Shown here: piece by piece, positions 1 through 7,769 of the stretch
How positions within the stretch are numbered: position 1 is the first letter of the stretch
Layout of the letters: each line of letters opens with the position of its first letter
Source: BJGV01 sp964013575
GTDB taxonomy: Bacteria; Pseudomonadota; Gammaproteobacteria; Burkholderiales; Nitrosomonadaceae
Length of the DNA stretch: 25,670 bases
Reading direction: 5' to 3'
NCBI GenBank assembly: GCA_964013575.1
Contig: CAXGWP010000020.1
Coordinates: forward strand, 1-25,670
Translations under genes and position numbers: made by a program
The notes under the pieces: model-generated
What the model was told of the DNA's origin: nothing
Seen by the model: the letters and a program-made list of their open reading frames with translations, nothing else
The model's database searches: none

Positions 1-1
1 C

Positions 2-628
2 CAGGATGGAAAAGGTATAAAACAAGATTATAAGAAGGCGGAAAAATGGTATCTGGAAGCAGCAGAGCAAGGAGATATATATGCACAATCTACCTTAGGC
101 TTGATGTATCAGGATGGTAAAGGTGTGAAACACGATATTAAAGAGGCAATGAAATGGTATCTGAAAGCAGCAGAGCAAGGAGATATATATGCACAATTTA
201 ACTTGGCTCTTATTTTTGAAAACGGTAAGAATGGTGTGGATCAAGATTATAAAGAGGCAATGAAATATTACAGATTAGCTGCTGAGCAAGGGGATGCTGG
301 TGCGCAATTTAATTTGGGTTTTATGTATGGTAAAGGAGAAGGGGCATTAAGGGACTATAAGGAATCAGTTAAATGGTATCTAAAAGCAGCAGAGCAAGGG
401 CATGCAAAAGCACAATATAATTTAGGATTTATGTATGTTAATGGACAAGGTGTAAAGAAGGACTACTCGCGGGCGCATATGTGGCTTGACCTTAGTGTAA
501 TTAATGGAGAAGATCTTGGAAATAGGGCTCTTGATTTAATTGTAAAAGAAATGACACCGGTTCAAATTGCTAAAGCAAAAAATATGGCAAAAGAATGTAA
601 GCAGAAGAAATATAAGAATTGCTATTAA
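2..628 (+). CDS. Sel1-like (TPR-like) repeat protein, 5' end outside window
   Basis: The reading frame is open from base 2, so this is the C-terminal part (208 residues visible) of a longer protein. It has almost five tandem Sel1 repeats of about 36 residues, each of the form xDGKGVxxDYKEAxKWYxxAAEQGxxxAQxxLGxMY. A non-repeat tail of about 55 residues, rich in Lys and Met, starts where the last repeat turns into HMWLDLSVINGED. Sel1 repeats form paired helices that act as protein-protein scaffolds; family members are often periplasmic, exported or secreted effectors. The N-terminus is not visible, so no signal peptide or location can be read. The repeats are very similar at DNA level: 33 bases at 57-89 recur exactly at 165-197, one 108-bp unit apart, which suggests recent duplication or gene conversion. 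Partner and pathway are unknown. Confidence 0.9.
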   Translation, partial: QDGKGIKQDYKKAEKWYLEAAEQGDIYAQSTLGLMYQDGKGVKHDIKEAMKWYLKAAEQGDIYAQFNLALIFENGKNGVDQDYKEAMKYYRLAAEQGDAGAQFNLGFMYGKGEGALRDYKESVKWYLKAAEQGHAKAQYNLGFMYVNGQGVKKDYSRAHMWLDLSVINGEDLGNRALDLIVKEMTPVQIAKAKNMAKECKQKKYKNCY

Positions 629-689
629 TGTGGTTAATACCAGTCTACCAGACTAACATCTTAGAATATATAGTAATGGAGAAGTAGTA

Positions 690-729
690 CTTACCGCAGC
701 AAAGAATTTAGAATTATTGCCGCGGTAAG
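690..729. other. Hairpin between convergent genes
   Basis: CTTACCGC at 690-697 pairs perfectly with GCGGTAAG at 722-729. After a one-base mismatch the stem continues with GCAA (699-702) and TTGC (717-720). It lies between the stop of the Sel1 gene (628) and the stop of the minus-strand barrel gene (743). Neither side has a clear T-run, so it is not a textbook intrinsic terminator. It may still stall or protect both convergent transcripts. Confidence 0.4.
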
Positions 730-742
730 AATCATTTAGCGT

Positions 743-2419
743 TTAAAAACGGAAATTATATTGCACGTAGAATAAATCTGGATTAATTCCAGGTCTTGTG
801 TTCTTTACAAATGTTCCGGACCACATTTTAGAATAACCAACTAGAATATCTTGGTGGCGGTCAACATGTATATTGAAACGCACATCAATTTCATCCCCAA
901 CATGGCTGCCAGACTGGCCTGTTGCATCACGAAGAGTAGCAGCACCACCTGCGTTATATAAATAATCTTTCTTTTCTGCTAGGTAGTATCTGTGGTATTG
1001 AGAGATAAATGTAAGCCATCTCTGCGGATGTAGACTAAATTGTGCATTAAAATCATGTATATTTTGACGTCCAACCCGATCTAACCAGCCCATATAATAG
1101 TTTCCAAATGGAAATAGGTGGTTAAATGTACTACGGGTACCTCCCGTACTAGCATTGTCATCACCAGAAGCGTAGTCATAACGTATCCAAGCAGTAGGAT
1201 TATATGGTAGTGGTATTCTGTAACCAGCACCAACAGCAACTGCACCAGCTGATATATCTTGGTCACCAGCATGTCTACCAAATTGGTACATACCTTCTAA
1301 TTCAAACAATAGACGCTTATATGTGCCCACATATCTAGCACCAATGGTATGTATTACTGAGTCACCCGTTACACCATTTCGACCAACATCTGTTCCTTGA
1401 TTATTCATTAGGCTCAAGTAATAAAGGTCTAAAGCATCACCCTTCTTAGGTTTATAAGTTCCCCATAAACCAACAAAATCTTTCTTCTTATTCCACTGAT
1501 CAAATGCATTTGGTTGAGTCCTCATTGGGCGGACCCAAAAAGTATCTATATTAAATTTAGGTGTATGCCAGAAAGCTTTTACACCCTGGAATGTGCGTCT
1601 TGTATTTACCCAGTCTAATGATGAAATTAGCCTTTGTGAACCATATGTCAATTCTTGTCTACCAACACGTACGTATGCTTTACCACCTAATGCTTCTGCT
1701 ACTTTTACATCCATGAAGATACTTAGCATATCATTATGATTACGATCTATGCCTAATGGTTGTAATTCATTACCCCAATGCCGAGCATCTAGAAATTCAC
1801 CAAAGAACCTGATTTTATCTTGGTACCAAATATCAGTGTGTACTCTTATACGAGTCATATGAAAATTATTATTTTTTCCATTTGGTTTTAATCTTGCATC
1901 TGTTGCACGCATATGTCGATACCAGAACTGACCACCAAAAGATAAGGTAACATCATTACCAATTTGAATTCGTTTTAAAGGATCAAAAATATCTTCCTCA
2001 TGTCCAGGTTTATCTAGATACCTAAAACTAATATCTGAAGCAGGAGTTGTTTGTAGGGCAAATGGAGCATATGGGCTAACAGGCTTAGTTGTTCGGTTTT
2101 TACCTGTTACAAAATCTAAAAAAGAATATTGTCCTGGATATTCTTTTGCCTTTGGACTTGGAGGAATTATAAATCCACCAGGACGAGGAGCTTTAGCAGT
2201 AACAGGAACGGTTTTAAGTATTTTTGCTGATTCTTCTTCTGTTGTAGTTCTAACCAATCCATTTTTAACAACTGATACAACGTCATCTATTAATGTATTG
2301 GTTTTAGCTAATGCTGGAAATGACAGCCCTATAAATGCAATTGGTAAAATAAATTTTATTAATTGCTTTGTAATCCTCATTAGGGATTTTTTATATATTA
2401 AATTATCATAAAATTTCAT
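743..2419 (-). CDS. Outer-membrane beta-barrel, alginate-export family-like
   Basis: 558 residues. A basic start is followed by a hydrophobic stretch ending in SFPALA before Lys-Thr, a signal peptide with a likely cut after ALA near residue 38. A proline-rich linker follows (about 70-95), and from about residue 130 alternating aromatic/polar strands typical of a beta-barrel. The protein ends YVQYNFRF; a terminal Phe is the usual signal for BAM-dependent insertion. The overall pattern (SFGGQFWYRH, then VRVGRQELTYGSQRLI, then WVNTRRTFQGVK) matches the alginate-export domain family (PF13372), which is widespread in bacteria that make no alginate, so the substrate is unknown. The first ATG has AGGAA upstream. 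An ATG at codon 14 would give a more usual signal peptide start but lacks a ribosome site. The gene is monocistronic here, with a terminator hairpin about 100 bases before its start. Confidence 0.8.
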   Translation of the reverse strand: MKFYDNLIYKKSLMRITKQLIKFILPIAFIGLSFPALAKTNTLIDDVVSVVKNGLVRTTTEEESAKILKTVPVTAKAPRPGGFIIPPSPKAKEYPGQYSFLDFVTGKNRTTKPVSPYAPFALQTTPASDISFRYLDKPGHEEDIFDPLKRIQIGNDVTLSFGGQFWYRHMRATDARLKPNGKNNNFHMTRIRVHTDIWYQDKIRFFGEFLDARHWGNELQPLGIDRNHNDMLSIFMDVKVAEALGGKAYVRVGRQELTYGSQRLISSLDWVNTRRTFQGVKAFWHTPKFNIDTFWVRPMRTQPNAFDQWNKKKDFVGLWGTYKPKKGDALDLYYLSLMNNQGTDVGRNGVTGDSVIHTIGARYVGTYKRLLFELEGMYQFGRHAGDQDISAGAVAVGAGYRIPLPYNPTAWIRYDYASGDDNASTGGTRSTFNHLFPFGNYYMGWLDRVGRQNIHDFNAQFSLHPQRWLTFISQYHRYYLAEKKDYLYNAGGAATLRDATGQSGSHVGDEIDVRFNIHVDRHQDILVGYSKMWSGTFVKNTRPGINPDLFYVQYNFRF

Positions 2420-2897
2420 AAAGGGTTCCTGTTTTATATACTAAAACTGCTTAAAAATATTGCTGCAGATTCTCGCATAAAGTGATGTTTGTTACAATAT
2501 ATATGCCTTAAATATCTTGAAAAAAAGCGCGTAACTAGGGAGTTGTTACGCGCTTTGATTATAGACATACCTTTATAACGGCATTGAATATAAAGTAGTT
2601 TTACTATTATTGTAAGTGACAATTTGTCGCATATAGGTTGATAGAATTGTATTTAAAGAGACAATAAAGGATTATTTAATAGGATAATCAGATACAAATG
2701 TATTTTTTCTAGAAAATGGATGAAAAAAAATATTTTTTATTACTATTATATTTTTAGTTAAAATTATTGAAATTTTGGTAATTTAGCTACGCAAGCTTAA
2801 AGTAGTATAAATATAAAATTTTTTATAATTAATAAAATTATTTAGAATTGTAAATAAGGGTAATTATTTAAACTAACCTAGTTTAGGCATAATATAA
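2420..2897. other. 478-bp divergent intergenic region
   Basis: This gap separates the minus-strand barrel gene from plus-strand tmk, so it must hold promoters for both. It is extremely AT-rich at 2690-2860. The only strong structure is the minus-oriented terminator at 2520-2556. I could not pick convincing -35/-10 pairs. A 62-codon minus-strand frame (2434-2622, TTG start) runs straight through the terminator stem and is not called as a gene. Confidence 0.6.
2520..2556 (-). terminator. Strong intrinsic terminator upstream of the barrel gene
   Basis: Read on the minus strand: a 12-bp perfect stem (AAAGCGCGTAAC at 2524-2535 on plus, pairing with GTTACGCGCTTT at 2545-2556), a 9-base loop, then a run of seven T (complement of A 2520-2526). 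This is a canonical rho-independent terminator for minus-strand transcription. No gene ends there: the next minus-strand gene starts 100 bases further on, at 2419. It therefore ends either a leader transcript, a small RNA or antisense transcription from the tmk side. Confidence 0.75.
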
Positions 2898-3527
2898 ATG
2901 CAATCTGGTAAATTTATAACACTCGAAGGAATTGATGGGGCAGGTAAAAGTACACATTTATCTTGGATAGAAAAATATTTATCTAGTATGGGAAAAAGAG
3001 TACAACTTACACATGAGCCTGGAGGAACTACTTTAGGAGAAAAATTACGAAAAATTCTTTTAGATTCTAGTGTAACAATACATCCAGAAACTGAAGCATT
3101 GCTTATGTTTGCTGCAAGAAAGGAGCACATGGATAAATTAATTCTACCATCGTTAGCTAAGGGAAACTGGGTGATTTCAGATCGGTTTACTGATGCTAGC
3201 TTTGCATATCAAGGTGGTGGGAGAGGAATACTTGAGAATAGGCTTGAAGATTTAGAATATTGGGTGCAAAGTACATTTCAACCAGATTTAACTCTTTATT
3301 TTGATGTAACAAGTAAATTAGGAAGGTATCGAATAGATAATAGGGGCGATAGAGCAGAAATACCTGATCGGTTTGAAAAAGAGCAAGGCGAATTTTTTGA
3401 TCGAGTAAGGCAATCATATTTAAAGAGAGCGCGTAGATTCTCTGATCGAATTTATATAATTGATGGTAGTAAGCCAGTTGAAGATATTAGATTAAGGCTT
3501 AAAGAAATTATTCTGACTATTTGCTAA
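2898..3527 (+). CDS. tmk: Thymidylate kinase
   Basis: Phosphorylates dTMP to dTDP with ATP in the cytoplasm, an essential step of dTTP synthesis. 209 residues, against 213 in E. coli. The P-loop GIDGAGKS is at residues 11-18, the nucleoside-binding D95-R96-F97 motif follows in VISDRFTDASFAYQGGGRG, and the arginine-rich lid region comes after it. The ATG at 2898 is the natural start because MQSGKFITLEG is the usual family N-terminus. The Shine-Dalgarno sequence is weak. The gene runs into holB with an 8-base gap or a small overlap depending on the holB start, so the two are probably translationally coupled. Many relatives have mltG just upstream of tmk; it is absent here. Confidence 0.97.
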   Translation: MQSGKFITLEGIDGAGKSTHLSWIEKYLSSMGKRVQLTHEPGGTTLGEKLRKILLDSSVTIHPETEALLMFAARKEHMDKLILPSLAKGNWVISDRFTDASFAYQGGGRGILENRLEDLEYWVQSTFQPDLTLYFDVTSKLGRYRIDNRGDRAEIPDRFEKEQGEFFDRVRQSYLKRARRFSDRIYIIDGSKPVEDIRLRLKEIILTIC

Positions 3528-3535
3528 TAACTTAT

Positions 3536-4591
3536 ATGTATCCCTGGCAAAATAAAATATGGAAAAGGCTTGTAATAAATAATGCGGCAATTGGTCATGC
3601 AATCCTTTTAAAAGGAAAGGAAGGTATTGGAAAGTTTGGATTTGCTAAGTCAATGGCGAAACTCCTACTTTGTGAACATTCAGAAATAAGAGATAGGGCG
3701 TGTAATAGTTGTTTAAGCTGTATGTGGTTTGAACATAATAGCCATCCTGATTTTAATCTGGTTGAACCTGATGTGTTGTCTATGTCATCTAGTGAATTTC
3801 GACCTAAATTAGGATTGGATCGCAAGGGTGAATCGAGTAAAACAAAATTAAAGAATAAGCCTAGTAAGCAGATTAGTGTTGAAAAAATCAGAGCATTAAG
3901 TGATGTGATTAATATGTCTAGCCACCGTAATGGTTATAAAATTATTTTAATACGGCCAGTAGAATCTATGAATATAGCTGCAGCAAATGCGCTATTGAAA
4001 AACTTAGAAGAACCAACGCCTCAAACGCTTTTCATTCTTGTAACCAATAATTCATATAAAGTTCTATCAACAATTAGAAGCCGGTGTAAGCAAATAAATA
4101 TGCCAGTTCCTAGTTTTGATTTGGCAAAAATTTGGCTTCAAGACAAGGGAGTTAAGGATATTAACAAAACCTTAGCATTGGTTGGGAATTCTCCCCTTGC
4201 AGCACTAGAATATAGCACTGGAAAATACTACATTGGTCATACTAATTTTATAAATAATATCAGTGCTTTAAAAGGTTTTAATCCAATATCGCTTGCTGAT
4301 GAGCTGCAAAAATCAGACCTTCCTATAACTGTTAATTGGTTGCAGAAATGGTGTTATGATTTAATGAGTTACCGTATATCTGGGAAAATTAGGTATCATA
4401 CATATATGAAAAGTAGAATAGAAGAACTAGCTATAAAAATTGATATACTTCTACTTGCAGGGTACTTACGTAAATTAATAGACATGCAACAATTGGCACA
4501 CCATCCATTGAACCCAAGGTTATTTTTAGAAGAAGTTTTAATATCATATGCTGAGCTGAGAGCATCAGCTAGGAATACAAAACCCAAATAG
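3536..4591 (+). CDS. holB: DNA polymerase III subunit delta'
   Basis: Part of the clamp-loader complex that loads the beta sliding clamp at primer termini. From the ATG at 3536 it has 351 residues and starts MYPWQ, like family members; an upstream TTG at 3521 inside the end of tmk adds five residues and is less likely. The P-loop-like GKEGIGK is at 27-33. Four cysteines (46, 56, 59, 62) fit the zinc module. The sensor region contains AAANALLKNLEEP, and the SRC motif is at 182-184. A Lys/Ser-rich insert of about 25 residues precedes QISVEKIRAL, a form I associate with betaproteobacterial delta' proteins. The C-terminal HHPLNPRLFLEEVL is also typical. It lies between tmk and the TatD gene; the pilZ gene often found between holB and tatD is missing. 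Confidence 0.94.
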   Translation: MYPWQNKIWKRLVINNAAIGHAILLKGKEGIGKFGFAKSMAKLLLCEHSEIRDRACNSCLSCMWFEHNSHPDFNLVEPDVLSMSSSEFRPKLGLDRKGESSKTKLKNKPSKQISVEKIRALSDVINMSSHRNGYKIILIRPVESMNIAAANALLKNLEEPTPQTLFILVTNNSYKVLSTIRSRCKQINMPVPSFDLAKIWLQDKGVKDINKTLALVGNSPLAALEYSTGKYYIGHTNFINNISALKGFNPISLADELQKSDLPITVNWLQKWCYDLMSYRISGKIRYHTYMKSRIEELAIKIDILLLAGYLRKLIDMQQLAHHPLNPRLFLEEVLISYAELRASARNTKPK

Positions 4592-4636
4592 TGTTAAAAC
4601 TATTAATAAATAATATGTTATCAATTTAATTTAATT

Positions 4637-5410
4637 ATGTTTGTAGATTCTCATTGTCATCTTGATTTCCCAGACCTTGCTAATAACCTCGATGAAGTAT
4701 TAAAGAACATGGGGAAAAATAGCGTTACTCATGCTCTGTGTGTGAGTGTTAATTTAGAAGATTTTCCTAGGGTATTAATGGTTGCAGAAAAGCACTTAAA
4801 TCTTTTTGCATCAGTTGGTGTGCATCCAGATTATGAAAATATAACCGAACCACAGGTTGAGGAATTAGTTGCTTTAGCTAAACATACAAAAATTATTGCG
4901 ATAGGGGAGACGGGACTAGATTATTCAAGGCTTACAGGTAATTTAGAATGGCAAAGAGATAGATTTCGGACCCATATTCGCGCAGCTTGTCAGTGTAATA
5001 AACCACTTATTATTCATACTCGTGATGCATCTAAAGATACATTAAGAATCATGAAAGAAGAGGGTGCGGATAAAGTTGGTGGTGTAATGCATTGCTTCAC
5101 AGAAAGTTGGGAAATAGCACAGAAGGCTATAGAAATGAATTTTTACATATCACTTTCTGGGATAGTTACATTTAAAAATGCAAGAGAATTAAAAGAAACA
5201 GCTAAGAAAATTCCACTTGAAAGAATGCTAATTGAGACAGATTCTCCATATTTAGCTCCCGTACCTTATCGAGGAAAAACTAATCAACCTGCATTTGTAA
5301 GGCATGTAGCTGAAGAAATAGCTACTTTAAAGGGGGTTGATATAAAAAAAGTTGCTGAATCAACCACATTTAATTTCTTCCAACTGTTTAAAGATGCAAA
5401 AAACGTTTAA
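4637..5410 (+). CDS. TatD-family metal-dependent hydrolase (YcfH-like)
   Basis: 257 residues, close to the usual 255-265 of the YcfH branch of TatD metallohydrolases (TIM-barrel amidohydrolase superfamily). Metal ligands are visible in order: H6-x-H8 in DSHCHLD, E91 in IGETGLDY, H127 in IIHTRDA, H152 in MHCFTES, and D202 in ETDSPYLAP. Family members are 3'-5' DNA exonucleases or deoxyribonucleases of uncertain cellular role. Despite the name, the protein is not a Tat translocase component. It follows holB by 45 bases, an arrangement conserved across many proteobacteria, so it probably shares the tmk-holB transcript. A weak hairpin with a T-run follows at 5427-5456. Confidence 0.94.
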   Translation: MFVDSHCHLDFPDLANNLDEVLKNMGKNSVTHALCVSVNLEDFPRVLMVAEKHLNLFASVGVHPDYENITEPQVEELVALAKHTKIIAIGETGLDYSRLTGNLEWQRDRFRTHIRAACQCNKPLIIHTRDASKDTLRIMKEEGADKVGGVMHCFTESWEIAQKAIEMNFYISLSGIVTFKNARELKETAKKIPLERMLIETDSPYLAPVPYRGKTNQPAFVRHVAEEIATLKGVDIKKVAESTTFNFFQLFKDAKNV

Positions 5411-5426
5411 GTCACATTGCGAATGA

Positions 5427-5456
5427 ATTATAAGTAATGTATAGCTTATGATTTTT
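5427..5456 (+). terminator. Possible terminator after the TatD gene
   Basis: ATTATAAG (5427-5434) pairs with CTTATGAT (5445-5452), 8 bp including one G-T pair, with a 10-base loop. Five T follow at 5452-5456. The stem is AT-rich and weak, but it lies 17 bases after the stop codon of the last gene in the tmk run, where a terminator is expected. Confidence 0.45.
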
Positions 5457-5701
5457 AAATTACTGGTTAATAATGATTAATAGGACACTATATTTATTTC
5501 TACATCATTATAGGCGGTTCTAAAAAGATTGATAACAGTTCTAAAGGCAAAATTTAAATTCAAACTTGTGTCGTAATTTTTCTTAGGAAGTCGAGAATTA
5601 TAAGGGACTGTTAGATTATGTCCGAACTGTAGAACAGAAAATTTCTGTCGCATTATGTAAAATATATGTGAATTATGTTTATTCAAATATATAATAAGTA
5701 T

Positions 5702-5719
5702 ATCAAATATATATTTGAT
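5702..5719. repeat. 18-bp perfect AT palindrome
   Basis: ATCAAATAT followed by ATATTTGAT, a perfect two-fold symmetric site without a loop, in a TA-rich tract (5695-5745). It could be an operator-like site or simply low-complexity DNA; no adjacent promoter is evident. Confidence 0.5.
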
Positions 5720-5828
5720 TAATATATATATTATATTTATATATAAAGGAATGTAGTTACTGTCATTTTTTTTTCTTAAATATTATACGTATGTTTGTTC
5801 TTTGCTAAACATAATGGAATTTTTAGGG

Positions 5829-5854
5829 GGATAACTTTTCGGGATAAGTTGTCT
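5829..5854. other. Hairpin in gene-free gap
   Basis: GGATAACTT (5829-5837) pairs with AAGTTGTCT (5846-5854), 9 bp including two G-T pairs on the plus strand, with the 8-base loop TTCGGGAT. There is no T-run on either side, so it is not a terminator. The plus-strand RNA would fold better than its complement. Confidence 0.35.
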
Positions 5855-6027
5855 TGGATAAATAGTTTGGTGAAAATATTTTGATTTAACTTGTAATAGG
5901 TATGAAAAATTAAGTGCGCCAACAAATAATAGTAGACGATTGATTATTAATATTTATATGGCGAATTATCAATGCTTTTATTAGACAAGGTTATAGGATA
6001 TAAATAGATAAGAGGGTGTTTTTATTA

Positions 6028-6846
6028 TTAAGCTGTAATTTCTTTTTTCCATTGAGTCAGTTTATCTACGATTTCTATTTCATTATATTTTTCCATATTT
6101 TGCTGATAAATATTAATGTAATTAATATAAAGCTCTCGTAAGCCCATGCTTATATGGTGTGAAGCCATATTTAGATCATGTGGCAGCGCATTATTTCTCC
6201 AAAAATATCCTAGCTCTATAAGTTTAACACTTGGACCCTTAAATCTATATTGGTAATAGCGTACAGACTCTTTATTACCAGCAATTTCACCAGTTTTTTC
6301 AAGATAAATAAATCTTGCAGGGAATAAAATGGTCTTAGTTGTATAAACGAGGCCTTTTTTTATGATACTTGAGCAGTCAAAAAATTCATTAACTCTTTCT
6401 TTAGTGGCTAAATTATTGATAGAAAATATAGCGCTGGCTATTTCCAGCTCTTTCTTTGTTGGTTTGATTAATAATTTTCTAATATCTTGGCCTGATAGGA
6501 GAAGGGCATGATTAATAAGGTCTAATCTGTCAAAAGGTGGATAGCGGCCACCTTCAATCTGGCCGTTAATTGATTCTATTGATCCCCAGAATACTGATAT
6601 GTTATTTTTTACTCCAGGAAATTTTTTTTTAGCTTCTGTTAGTATGACTGTAATTCTCTTTTGAACATGATCTAGTGATCCTTTAAGTACTATACCTAAA
6701 TCAATATCACTAGCTATTTCACTGAATCCTCCCCTAGCTAAGCTGCCCATAATATAAATAGAAACATTATTATTTTTAAAGGATTTATTAATTAGATCTG
6801 TTAAATAATTGATAATATTGATTATATCTATATTATTGGTTTTCAT
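6028..6846 (-). CDS. Orphan nucleotidyltransferase-domain protein
   Basis: 272 residues. The N-terminal part carries the polymerase-beta-like nucleotidyltransferase signature: GSLARG at 34-39 followed by SDIDLGIVL with D47 and D49, the two metal-binding aspartates. The third carboxylate usually found on the next beta-strand is not obvious; the equivalent strand appears to be NISVFWG (about 82-88). The rest (about 130-272) is predicted helical, as in aminoglycoside nucleotidyltransferases and related proteins, but I cannot assign a substrate. It is not a short MNT-type antitoxin-system subunit: it is too long and no HEPN partner is adjacent. It stands alone on the minus strand between two large gaps, is at least as AT-rich as its surroundings and has no clear Shine-Dalgarno sequence. 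A small-molecule (possibly resistance-type) or protein-modifying transferase are both possible. Confidence 0.7.
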   Translation of the reverse strand: MKTNNIDIINIINYLTDLINKSFKNNNVSIYIMGSLARGGFSEIASDIDLGIVLKGSLDHVQKRITVILTEAKKKFPGVKNNISVFWGSIESINGQIEGGRYPPFDRLDLINHALLLSGQDIRKLLIKPTKKELEIASAIFSINNLATKERVNEFFDCSSIIKKGLVYTTKTILFPARFIYLEKTGEIAGNKESVRYYQYRFKGPSVKLIELGYFWRNNALPHDLNMASHHISMGLRELYINYINIYQQNMEKYNEIEIVDKLTQWKKEITA

Positions 6847-6995
6847 ATTTGGTCTGTTGTTTTTTAATTACACATTAACTACAAAGATCATAAGAGACTT
6901 GAGATCATATAGGTTAGGCTTGATATATTAATTATAATTTAATGAAGATAGGATTGTAGGATAAAATTTTAGAAACGATATATTAATGAAGTTTT

Positions 6996-7029
6996 AAAAA
7001 AAAGAGGGCAGTCTATTTGACTCGCCCTC
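6996..7029 (-). terminator. Intrinsic terminator after the 7110-7718 gene
   Basis: On the plus strand: eight A (6996-7003), GAGGGC (7004-7009), AGTC (7010-7013), a 5-base loop, GACT (7019-7022), a bulged C, and GCCCTC (7024-7029). On the minus strand this is a 10-bp GC-rich stem with one bulge followed by eight T. It lies 80 bases after the stop of the minus-strand gene at 7110. Confidence 0.8.
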
Positions 7030-7109
7030 CTTATAAAATTAGTTTAGTTTCTATTATAATATCTAGTAAATATCGATACTAATTAGAACTTTTATTACTG
7101 CTATTAGCT

Positions 7110-7718
7110 TTAAGAGTCATTTTTTTTATCTGAGGTCTTTTCTTTCTTAGATTTATTTGTTGTTGCTTTTTTTTCCTTTTTAGGTTCATCTTCAGTTTTA
7201 GTTTTTGGCTCTATTTGTGGCTTGCTTTCAGAGGAAGGTGAAGCTGAGTCTTCTGGTTTAGAATCTACTTCTGCTTCTTTAGGAGTAGTGCTTTCTTCTT
7301 TATTTTGTTGATTTTCAGCCAGTGGTTCCTCTGTTACGGAAGTATTCTTTTTAGATAATGACCTTATATCCCAATCTTTTAGGAATTCAAATTTAGATTT
7401 TAGGAAAGATTCAATTTCATCATCTTTATATTCTTCTTTTGAAGAAATATTTTGACTTGAATCCTCATTAGTTTTCACATTAGAGCAAAAATAGTCTATA
7501 AAGCACGATTTTATGTCCTGCCACTCAAGCAAATAGCTGCTATTGATATTTTCTCTTATGCGTGAAGCTAAATTAGATGAATCTGTGTCTGAATGGTCTG
7601 AAATAGTTGATAAGATCTTGTTATTAATAGATTTTTGCTTTGAATCGCTCATTATTAGCTTTTTATAAAGGCAAAACCCTGTTATGACTCCTATGACCAA
7701 CAATATTACTTCAAACAT
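7110..7718 (-). CDS. Membrane-anchored, low-complexity charged protein of unknown function
   Basis: 202 residues. A single N-terminal membrane segment (about residues 3-18, EVILLVIGVITGFCLY) is followed by KK, so the bulk probably faces the cytoplasm. Residues 20-130 are mixed polar, with a short cluster of Trp, Cys and Phe (LEWQDIKSCFIDYFCSN). From about 130 to the end the chain is disordered and made of Lys, Glu, Ser, Thr and Pro, ending in a Lys-rich tail. I recognise no domain. The layout recalls anchor-plus-linker proteins such as ZipA, but the C-terminal globular domain is missing, so that name is not justified. The start is well supported: AAAGGAGG at 7729-7736 on the minus strand, 10 bases before the ATG, is one of the best ribosome sites in the window. 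It has its own strong terminator and a folded element upstream, so it forms an independent unit. Confidence 0.75.
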   Translation of the reverse strand: MFEVILLVIGVITGFCLYKKLIMSDSKQKSINNKILSTISDHSDTDSSNLASRIRENINSSYLLEWQDIKSCFIDYFCSNVKTNEDSSQNISSKEEYKDDEIESFLKSKFEFLKDWDIRSLSKKNTSVTEEPLAENQQNKEESTTPKEAEVDSKPEDSASPSSESKPQIEPKTKTEDEPKKEKKATTNKSKKEKTSDKKNDS

Positions 7719-7769
7719 AATAAATTTGCCTCCTTTGCTGTTTAATTTTTATAAATATATCTTAAACGG

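Larger units (their letters stand above)
5411..6027. other. 617-bp gene-free AT-rich gap
   Basis: The gap lies between convergent genes (TatD hydrolase plus, nucleotidyltransferase minus), so it needs no promoter for either. It holds the weak terminator at 5427-5456, an 18-bp perfect AT palindrome at 5702-5719 inside a TA-rich run, and a hairpin at 5829-5854. A minus-strand frame at 5477-5686 has only a TTG start and no ribosome site, and I do not call it. The region may be a decayed gene, but I recognise no remnant. Confidence 0.55.

Noticed and set aside
2434..2622. 62-codon minus-strand frame upstream of the barrel gene
   Set aside because: TTG start, no ribosome site, and it runs through the terminator stem; mentioned only as a possible leader peptide.
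5477..5686. 69-codon minus-strand frame in the large gap
   Set aside because: TTG start, no ribosome site, no recognisable motif, ends in low-complexity AT sequence. It could be a gene remnant, but nothing supports a call.
6028..7718. Toxin-antitoxin or defence system made of the nucleotidyltransferase and the membrane-anchored protein
   Set aside because: Separate terminator, 263-base gap, unrelated signals and no HEPN, nuclease or other effector domain; they do not look like one operon.
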